DNA of 6,045 nt from NCBI GenBank assembly GCA_024762375.1, contig JANTHQ010000134.1:1-6045 (forward strand), written 5' to 3'. Below are positions 1-4,808 of the stretch, piece by piece. This stretch comes from Anaerolineaceae bacterium (GTDB lineage: Bacteria; Chloroflexota; Anaerolineae; 4572-78). The position numbers and the translations under genes were made by a program. The notes under the pieces were generated by a model. The model had not been told where the DNA came from. It worked only from the letters and a program-made list of their open reading frames with translations, and did no database searches. The stretch's first letter is position 1; the number at the start of each line of letters is the position of its first letter.

Positions 1-1056
1 TGTCCACTTTCCGCCGGTGATGGTCACGAAGCCGTCCACGCCGTCCCGCTCGCTGTGGTCGAGCAGCGCGTGCCCGCGCGTCACTTCGCGGAGGTTTGCG
101 CCGGCGGCGGTATCCTGATAGAGCGGCCGCACGCCTGCCCATGCTCGCAGCGGGCGAAATTTTCGGAATGACGGCACAACCACTTCCCCCTGCGCCAGCA
201 TAGCTTCGACTTCCCAATCTTCGATGGGGTAATTGTCGGGGTCCGGCACGCGGATGGAGGTTGTGCCCACCACCGCCACCGAGCCGACCGGCACGATGAT
301 ATCGCCGTCGTTTGGCGGGCCGCAGCGATTGATGACTGTGTTCACCATGCGGAAATTCATGGCGACCATCGTCCCTTTTCCGGCATACACCGTCACATCA
401 CAGCCCGCCAGCGCGGCGAGCCGCCCGCCCCACGCGCCCGCGGCATTCACCACCATATCGGCGGAGATGGTCATTTCCTCCCCGGTGATGACGTTTTTCA
501 GCCGCGCGCCGGAAACGCGATGACCGTCTTTCAGCAGTTGGGTCACTTCGTGATAAATTTTCACCGTGCCGCCGAGCGCTTTCCCCGCCTCGGTGAGCGT
601 TTTGCACGCTTCCCACGTTTCCACGCTGCCATCGGGCGCCCAGAAAACGCGCCGCGCGTGCGGGGTGAGCAGCGGCTCACGGCGGAGGGCTTCCGCCACC
701 GAGATTTCTTCGGCGGGGATGCCCGCTCGGTGTGCGGCGGAAAACCACTGGTCGGCGAAATCGGCGGGGTCGGCGGGGGTGTTGACGAAAAAGCCGCCGG
801 TATCTTCGATGCAGTGGGGGATGATTTTTCGCAGAATGGCGTTTTCGACGGCGCATTCTTCGGCGGCGGTGGGGTCTTTCACCGCATAGCGTCCGCCGCT
901 GTGCAGCAGACCGTGGAACCGCCCGGAGGTGGCGTTCGACAGCGCGCCGCGTTCCACCAGCGTGGTTTTGAACCCGCGCTGGCACAGGTCGAAAAAGACG
1001 CCGCTGCCGGTCACGCCTCCGCCGATGACGAGAATTTCGGTTGAAAGGTTTTGCAT
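1..1056 (-). CDS. glpA: Anaerobic-type glycerol-3-phosphate dehydrogenase subunit A, C-terminus beyond window
   Basis: FAD-dependent dehydrogenase that oxidises sn-glycerol-3-phosphate to dihydroxyacetone phosphate, passing electrons towards the quinone pool through partner subunits at the membrane. The minus frame is open for 352 codons from the ATG at 1056 to the window edge, so the C-terminal part is missing (E. coli GlpA is roughly 540 residues and ends in a Bfd-like iron-sulfur domain). Residues 10-19 (VIGGGVTGSG) form the dinucleotide-binding turn. Residues 47-58 contain HGLLHSGGRYAV, typical of GlpA rather than aerobic GlpD. VVNAAGAWG (202-210), the INRC segment near 242 and LLDHSERDG (331-339) also match GlpA as I remember it; the visible part ends in TITGGKWT. 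A GGGAG site six bases upstream supports the start. It lies downstream of glpK in the same direction, separated by a repeat cassette. glpB/glpC partners, if any, would lie left of the window. Confidence 0.9.
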   Translation of the reverse strand, partial: MQNLSTEILVIGGGVTGSGVFFDLCQRGFKTTLVERGALSNATSGRFHGLLHSGGRYAVKDPTAAEECAVENAILRKIIPHCIEDTGGFFVNTPADPADFADQWFSAAHRAGIPAEEISVAEALRREPLLTPHARRVFWAPDGSVETWEACKTLTEAGKALGGTVKIYHEVTQLLKDGHRVSGARLKNVITGEEMTISADMVVNAAGAWGGRLAALAGCDVTVYAGKGTMVAMNFRMVNTVINRCGPPNDGDIIVPVGSVAVVGTTSIRVPDPDNYPIEDWEVEAMLAQGEVVVPSFRKFRPLRAWAGVRPLYQDTAAGANLREVTRGHALLDHSERDGVDGFVTITGGKWT

Positions 1057-1062
1057 ATTTTG

Positions 1063-1067
1063 CTCCC
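1063..1067 (-). promoter_or_regulatory. Ribosome binding site of glpA
   Basis: GGGAG on the minus strand, six bases before the ATG at 1056. It fixes the start of the dehydrogenase and shows that the nearby repeat copy ends before the translation signals. Confidence 0.75.
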
Positions 1068-1075
1068 GAAGGATG

Positions 1076-1145
1076 ATAGAACGCCGATGACGCAGATTTA
1101 ACGGATTTCCGCTGATTTTTTGAATCTGTGAATAGATTCGTTCAT
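1076..1145 (+). repeat. Shortened copy (A0) of the YRGAT/ATCYR palindrome
   Basis: The left arm is intact: boxes CCGAT (1084), CAGAT (1093), CGGAT (1102) and CTGAT (1112), spaced 9, 9 and 10 bases as in the full copies. The right arm has one clear box, ATCTG at 1124, one degenerate box, ATTCG at 1136, and then the usual terminal GTTCAT. The copy is about 70 bp instead of 93-95, so roughly two box periods are missing from the right arm. It sits directly upstream of the glpA ribosome binding site and directly abuts the next copy. Confidence 0.75.
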
Positions 1146-1149
1146 TTTT

Positions 1150-1242
1150 ATGGAACGCGGATGACGCAGATTTGATGGATTTTCACTGATTTTTTTAATA
1201 TATCTGTGTAAATCTGTAACATCCGTGTCATCTGCGTTCCAT
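1150..1242 (+). repeat. Full palindromic repeat copy A, overlapping the 3' end of the GxxExxY gene
   Basis: Imperfect inverted repeat of 93 bp, starting ATGGAACGCGG and ending TCTGCGTTCCAT. Left boxes are CGGAT (1158), CAGAT (1167), TGGAT (1176) and CTGAT (1186). After an 11-base A/T centre come ATCTG (1202), ATCTG (1212), ATCCG (1221) and ATCTG (1230). Read on the minus strand, its outer end encodes the last four residues and the TGA stop of the GxxExxY gene. On RNA the arms could fold with G-U pairs covering several of the mismatches. Confidence 0.9.
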
Positions 1243-1626
1243 TATTCCTTTCCGGCTATTGCTGAAAACCACCCGTTTGATTTGTGGTGATTTTCCAAAA
1301 TTTAACAACAACCCGATTTCGTGTTTGGTTGCACGCAGGTAATTGAGCAATTGCAGTTTATGCTCTTCCCGAATGGTTTCGGATGTTTTCAATTCAAGAA
1401 TGATTGTATCGTTGACGATAATGTCGGCATAATATTGCCCGACCATTTGACCGTCATAAAAAACTGAAATTGGCTGTTGTTGCGAAACGCGGAAACCGGC
1501 TTTCTGCAATTCCAGCACCAGCGCGTTTTCATACACTTTTTCCAGAAAACCATATCCCAATGTGTTGTAAACGGTGTAAAATGCGCCGATGATTTTTTGG
1601 GTCAGATCAGATTTGTTCATCAACAT
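1228..1626 (-). CDS. GxxExxY family small protein with a PD-(D/E)XK nuclease-like core
   Basis: A 132-residue protein. The family-naming motif is G26-F-L-E29-K-V-Y32, within LGYGFLEKVYENAL. The second half has the layout of a PD-(D/E)XK nuclease core: D68 in YYADIIV, then E78-L-K80 in IILELK, then Q92 in the helix LQLLNYLR; this superfamily assignment is from memory of the family. Biochemical function is not established to my knowledge, and no partner gene is present. Two ATGs compete: 1626, or 1620 giving an MNKSDLTQKII start, which resembles typical family N-termini. Neither has a recognisable Shine-Dalgarno. The gene is AT-richer than its neighbours (22 G/C in 1381-1440 against 37 in 2041-2100), which suggests a different origin. 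It is bracketed by palindromic repeats, and its final MERR-stop is encoded by one of them. Confidence 0.88.
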   Translation of the reverse strand: MLMNKSDLTQKIIGAFYTVYNTLGYGFLEKVYENALVLELQKAGFRVSQQQPISVFYDGQMVGQYYADIIVNDTIILELKTSETIREEHKLQLLNYLRATKHEIGLLLNFGKSPQIKRVVFSNSRKGIMERR

Positions 1627-1655
1627 TTGAAAAACTTGTGTTGCTTGTGTATTTT

Positions 1656-1749
1656 ATGGAACACGGATGACGCAGATTTGATGGATTTCCACTGATTTTT
1701 TGATAAAAAATCTGCGAGCATCCGTTTCATCCGTGTCATCTGCGTTCAT
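1656..1749 (+). repeat. Full palindromic repeat copy B, upstream of the GxxExxY gene
   Basis: This 94-bp copy starts ATGGAACACGG and ends TCTGCGTTCAT. Left boxes are CGGAT (1664), CAGAT (1673), TGGAT (1682) and CTGAT (1692). Right boxes are ATCTG (1710), ATCCG (1720), ATCCG (1729) and ATCTG (1738). It lies 30-36 bases before the two possible starts of the GxxExxY gene, and that short leader itself contains CTTGTG twice at a 9-base distance (1635 and 1644 on the plus strand). Confidence 0.9.
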
Positions 1750-1754
1750 TTTTT

Positions 1755-1849
1755 ATGGAACACGGATGACGCAGATTTGATGGATTTCCGCTGATTTTTA
1801 GAAAAGAATCTGCGAAAATCTGATTTATCCGTGTTCATCTGCGTTCTAT
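1755..1849 (+). repeat. Full palindromic repeat copy C, abutting the glpK stop codon
   Basis: Second tandem copy on the glpK side, 95 bp, starting five bases after copy B. Left boxes are CGGAT (1763), CAGAT (1772), TGGAT (1781) and CTGAT (1791). Right boxes are ATCTG (1808), ATCTG (1818), ATCCG (1827) and ATCTG (1837). Its left arm matches copy B apart from one A/G change (1691 against 1790) until the A/T centre, whereas the right arms differ more. It ends one base from the glpK stop codon. No U-run follows the hairpin in the direction of the genes, so it is not a canonical terminator for glpK. Confidence 0.9.
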
Positions 1850-1850
1850 T

Positions 1851-3365
1851 TTACCCCTCTACCCAATCAAACGTGCGGGTGACGGCTTTTTTCCACTGCC
1901 GATAGAGTTTCGTGCGGGCGGTGTCGTCCGCCGAAGGCTGCCACGTTTTGTCCATGCCCCAATTTTGACGCATTTCATCGGTGTTCTGCCAGAAGCCGAC
2001 CGCCAGGCCGGCGGCATACGCCGCGCCGAGCGCGGTGGTCTCCGCCACTTTGGGGCGAATCACTGGCACGCCGAGCACGTCCGCCTGAAATTGCATGAGC
2101 AATTCGTTGTGAACCATGCCGCCGTCCACTTTGAGCGCTTTCAATTTCACGCCCGAATCGGCTTCCATCGCGTCCAGCACTTCGCGGGTTTGGAAAGCGG
2201 TTGCTTCCAGCACGGCGCGCGCAAAATGCCCGCGATTGACATATCGCGTCAGCCCGACAATCACCCCGCGCGCGTCGCTGCGCCAATATGGGGCAAACAG
2301 CCCCGAAAACGCGGGTACGAAATAAATGCCGCCGTTATCTTCGACCGTTTTCGCTAGCTCTTCCACCTGCGGCGCGGAGTCAATCATTTTTAGATTGTCG
2401 CGCAGCCACTGCACCAGCGCGCCCGTAATGGCGATGGAGCCTTCCAGCGCATACACTGTTTTTTCCGCGCCGAATTTGTAGCCGACAGTGGTCAGCAGAC
2501 CGCTTTTGGAGGGGACAATTTCCGTGCCGGTGTTGAGAATCATGAAACAGCCCGTGCCGTAGGTATTTTTCGCTTCGCCGGGGGAGAAACACGTTTGCCC
2601 GACGGTGGCGGCTTGCTGGTCGCCCAAATCGCCGCAGACGGGAATTTTCCCGCCGAATGCGCCATCGATTTGCGTGTAGCCGTAAATGGCGGGGTCGCTG
2701 CTGGGGCGAATTTCGGGGAGCATGGCGCGCGGAATGTCCAGCGCGGCGAGCAGGTCATCGTTCCAGCGTGTGCCGTCGAGATTCATCAGCAGTGTGCGCG
2801 AAGCGTTGGTCACATCGGTGACGTGCGCGCCGCCGTCTGCGCCGCCGGTCAAATTCCAGATAATCCATGTATCCATATTGCCGAAAATGGCGTCCCCTTT
2901 TTCGGCGTCTTCCCGTAATCCCGGAACATTGTCCAGCAGCCATTTGATTTTCGGGCCGGAAAAATAGGTCGCCAGCGGCAGTCCCGTTTGGGCGCGAAAG
3001 CGGTCTTGCCCGCCGGACTGCGCCAATTCCGCACAGATTTTGTCGGTGCGGGTGTCTTGCCACACGATGGCGTTGTGGTACGGTTTGCCCGTGCGCCGAT
3101 TCCAGACCACAGTGGTTTCGCGCTGGTTGGTGATACCCACCGCGGCGATGTCGGCGGCGGTGGCGTTGGCGGCTTTCAGCGCGCCGCGAATGACATCCTG
3201 CGTGCGCGCCCAGATTTCCAGCGCGTCGTGTTCCACCCAGCCGGGGCGGGGATAAATTTGTTCGTGTTCCAATTGGTGCATGCCCACCGGTTCGCCCGCA
3301 TGGTTGAAAATCATGCAGCGGGTGCTGGTGGTCCCTTGATCAATTGATGCGATGAATTTGGGCAT
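1851..3365 (-). CDS. glpK: Glycerol kinase
   Basis: Cytoplasmic FGGY-family kinase converting glycerol and ATP to sn-glycerol-3-phosphate, the substrate of the downstream dehydrogenase. At 504 residues it has the usual full length. The phosphate-binding DQGTTSTR is at residues 9-16, and GITNQRETTVVW (77-88) and IVWQDTRT (100-107) are glycerol-kinase hallmarks. YFSGPKIKWLLDN (134-146) fits FGGY signature 1 and the stretch from G367 to E388 fits signature 2. The catalytic base is D249 in GDQQAA (E. coli D245), and DGGMVHNELLMQFQAD (414-429) lines the nucleotide site. By a hand alignment, the E. coli fructose-1,6-bisphosphate loop Arg236 is Lys240 here, although the matching glycine is kept, so allosteric control may differ. 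A GGAG six bases upstream supports the ATG at 3365. The preceding MFS gene ends 95 bases upstream, and a repeat begins directly after the stop. Confidence 0.97.
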   Translation of the reverse strand: MPKFIASIDQGTTSTRCMIFNHAGEPVGMHQLEHEQIYPRPGWVEHDALEIWARTQDVIRGALKAANATAADIAAVGITNQRETTVVWNRRTGKPYHNAIVWQDTRTDKICAELAQSGGQDRFRAQTGLPLATYFSGPKIKWLLDNVPGLREDAEKGDAIFGNMDTWIIWNLTGGADGGAHVTDVTNASRTLLMNLDGTRWNDDLLAALDIPRAMLPEIRPSSDPAIYGYTQIDGAFGGKIPVCGDLGDQQAATVGQTCFSPGEAKNTYGTGCFMILNTGTEIVPSKSGLLTTVGYKFGAEKTVYALEGSIAITGALVQWLRDNLKMIDSAPQVEELAKTVEDNGGIYFVPAFSGLFAPYWRSDARGVIVGLTRYVNRGHFARAVLEATAFQTREVLDAMEADSGVKLKALKVDGGMVHNELLMQFQADVLGVPVIRPKVAETTALGAAYAAGLAVGFWQNTDEMRQNWGMDKTWQPSADDTARTKLYRQWKKAVTRTFDWVEG

Positions 3366-3371
3366 AGGTCA

Positions 3372-3375
3372 CTCC
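3372..3375 (-). promoter_or_regulatory. Ribosome binding site of glpK
   Basis: GGAG on the minus strand, six bases before the ATG. It is the only part of the 95-base gap to the MFS gene that looks like a standard signal; the rest is heptamer repeat. Confidence 0.75.
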
Positions 3376-3378
3376 GTG

Positions 3379-3392
3379 TTCAGTTTTCAGTT
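3379..3392 (+). repeat. Two tandem heptamers TTCAGTT
   Basis: TTCAGTT occurs twice without a gap (3379-3385 and 3386-3392), just upstream of the glpK ribosome binding site. It is the first of three heptamer families in this gap. Confidence 0.7.
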
Positions 3393-3399
3393 AAAAGAA

Positions 3400-3423
3400 G
3401 CCGTCAGCCATCAGCCGTCAGCC
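3400..3423 (+). repeat. Tandem heptamers GCCRTCA, three copies plus GCC
   Basis: GCCGTCA, GCCATCA and GCCGTCA follow each other at 3400, 3407 and 3414, with a partial fourth GCC at 3421. Read on the minus strand the unit is TGAYGGC. Confidence 0.85.
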
Positions 3424-3463
3424 AATTTCCAATCTCTAATCTCTAATCTCCAATAACCAATTA
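3422..3463 (+). repeat. Tandem heptamers CYAATNN, six copies ending in the MFS stop codon
   Basis: Six units in perfect 7-base register: CCAATTT (3422), CCAATCT (3429), CTAATCT (3436), CTAATCT (3443), CCAATAA (3450) and CCAATTA (3457). The last three bases of the final unit are the complement of the TAA stop of the MFS gene (3461-3463). The array shares its first two bases with the end of the preceding GCCRTCA array. Confidence 0.85.
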
Positions 3464-4708
3464 CCGACTTTCCCGCACTTTCACTACCGCTAGCAGGGCG
3501 ATCATCCCCCCGCCGAAGATGGCGAGCGCCGCGCCCACACCGAATGCGTCTGCCAGCGCGCCGAGAATCGGGGCGAGCACCGCCATCAGAATGGTGGTCA
3601 ACTGCGACTCAACCGACAGCCCGGACGCCATCACTTTTGAGGCGATTTGGTCACTGATATAGCCGACATTCATCGGGCGGCGCAAATTTTGCAACACGTA
3701 AAATCCCAAAAATACTACTATGGATATGATAGCCCAATGTTCCTGTGCGGCAAGTCCGGCAATCAATAGAAAAATCCCCCCGAGTAGAAATGTGCCGTTG
3801 ATGGCGCGTCCCAAATTGCCGAATCGACGGCTGAAACGGGCGGCATTCCGCGAGGCGTAACTGGTCAGCAGGTAGATGACAAAATAGACCACCCCAATCA
3901 GCACCGCCGAGCGGCGGGTATCATCCAGCGAGACGAAGAGCGGCAGCGCCAGCGCATACGCCTGCAAAATCGGTTGCAGGTAATCTTTGGTGCTTTTGAA
4001 AAAACCCATAAACCCCGCACTGTTGCCGATGGCGCGCAGGGCATCGGCGTGTTTGAACATTGCGCCAAACGCCGCCAGCGTCTCTTTCGTTTGGGCGGAT
4101 AGATTCGCCCGCGAGTGGTCGGGGCTCAGTTCCCCGTCCAGCCATTTCGGGTAGGTCATCAGGTTGAACAAATCGAGCACATACGGGATGGTTGCCGCCA
4201 GAAACATATAGCGGTAATTGCCCGTGTAAAACACAATCGCCGCGGCAATGAGCGAGTTCACCGCCGAACCCATCTGCGACGCGCTGCGGGTGTAGCCGTA
4301 ATAATCCACCTTCAAATGGGTGAGATTGTTTTGTTTCAGATATTCCAGAATGAGCGCTTTGTGCGTGCCGGAGCGGAACGCCTCCCCCGCGCCGAAAAAA
4401 ATCATCGCCAGCGCGAAAAGGTAAAAATTGGAGAAGGCGTAAAAAATGATGAACGCCACAATGTACGCCGCAAACGCCATCACCATCGATTTTCGCCGCC
4501 CGAAAATATCGGCGAAAACGCCGGTGGGAATTTCCAGCACGTTGGTCGCCACATCGCGGATGGCATATAGCAACCCAATCTGGGTGAACGATTGCCCCGT
4601 ATCCCGCAAAAGCAAAATCAGAAACGGCTCGAAGAAACGCAGGTTTTTCAAAAAACCATACGCCGAAAAGCGGTAGAACATCACATCTTTTTTGAAGGGA
4701 GTTGCCAT
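3461..4708 (-). CDS. MFS transporter, 12 membrane segments, substrate unknown
   Basis: Inner-membrane secondary transporter of the major facilitator superfamily, 415 residues, a normal length. Hydrophobic segments lie roughly at 11-34, 43-63, 74-91, 95-112, 145-161, 167-185, 228-258, 268-284, 304-320, 326-342, 368-387 and 391-408, giving two six-helix halves joined by a polar loop near 186-222. The MFS motif A is in the loop after helix 2 (GVFADIFGRRKS, 63-74), and a degenerate basic version follows helix 8 (ASRNAARFSRRFG). Nothing in the sequence points to a substrate: it could be a sugar, metabolite or drug transporter, and the glpK neighbour alone is weak evidence for glycerol-related transport. 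The start is the ATG at 4708, preceded by a weak GGA five bases away. The stop codon is shared with a heptamer array. Confidence 0.88.
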   Translation of the reverse strand: MATPFKKDVMFYRFSAYGFLKNLRFFEPFLILLLRDTGQSFTQIGLLYAIRDVATNVLEIPTGVFADIFGRRKSMVMAFAAYIVAFIIFYAFSNFYLFALAMIFFGAGEAFRSGTHKALILEYLKQNNLTHLKVDYYGYTRSASQMGSAVNSLIAAAIVFYTGNYRYMFLAATIPYVLDLFNLMTYPKWLDGELSPDHSRANLSAQTKETLAAFGAMFKHADALRAIGNSAGFMGFFKSTKDYLQPILQAYALALPLFVSLDDTRRSAVLIGVVYFVIYLLTSYASRNAARFSRRFGNLGRAINGTFLLGGIFLLIAGLAAQEHWAIISIVVFLGFYVLQNLRRPMNVGYISDQIASKVMASGLSVESQLTTILMAVLAPILGALADAFGVGAALAIFGGGMIALLAVVKVRESR

Positions 4709-4716
4709 AATTTTCC

Positions 4717-4803
4717 GTTTCAGGTTTCAGGTTTTAATGTTTCAGGTTTCAATGTTTTATACACTTTTTGTAACATTGACCCTAAAACAGAAAAACCTGA
4801 AAC
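4717..4803 (+). repeat. GTTTCAG heptamer repeat with inverted copy (hairpin)
   Basis: GTTTCAGGTTT occurs at 4717, 4724 and 4739 on the plus strand, the first two exactly seven bases apart. A 12-base inverted match, GTTTCAGGTTTT (4724-4735) against AAAACCTGAAAC (4792-4803), encloses an inner perfect 8-base stem, TCAATGTT (4749-4756) against AACATTGA (4772-4779). Together they make up almost the whole 100-base gap between the amidase stop and the MFS start. In the direction of the genes no U-run follows the stems, so this is not a canonical terminator. Confidence 0.8.
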
Positions 4804-4808
4804 ACTTT

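Larger units (their letters stand above)
1076..1849. mobile_element. Candidate repeat-bracketed GxxExxY cassette between glpK and glpA
   Basis: What is seen: two tandem palindromes on each side of a single foreign-looking gene, all four copies in the same orientation as judged by their more conserved left arm, placed between two genes of one pathway that are usually close together. Copy B starts 506 bases after copy A, so one repeat plus the gene would be the natural unit. What is inferred: that this unit inserted or expanded as a cassette. No transposase, integrase, reverse transcriptase or target-site duplication is visible, and the boundaries are simply the outer ends of the repeats. Confidence 0.4.

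Noticed and set aside
520..1044. Plus-strand open frame of 174 codons opposite glpA
   Set aside because: It is antisense to a clearly conserved dehydrogenase frame, rich in Gly/Ala/Arg from GC-rich complement codons, and shows no recognisable domain.
1..1056. glpA as a pseudogene
   Set aside because: The frame is uninterrupted from a good ribosome binding site to the edge and the motifs appear in order; it is cut only by the window boundary.
1656..1849. Tandem copies B and C as a small CRISPR array
   Set aside because: The units are about 94-bp palindromes separated by five bases; there are no unique spacers of regular length and no cas genes.
1755..1849. Rho-independent terminator after glpK
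   Set aside because: The stem is long and imperfect, and in the direction of glpK the sequence after it is A-rich, not U-rich; a T-run follows copy B only on the plus strand, where no gene ends.
1076..1849. Classical insertion sequence
   Set aside because: No transposase frame is present, the palindromes are each self-complementary rather than one terminal inverted pair, and no target-site duplication could be recognised.
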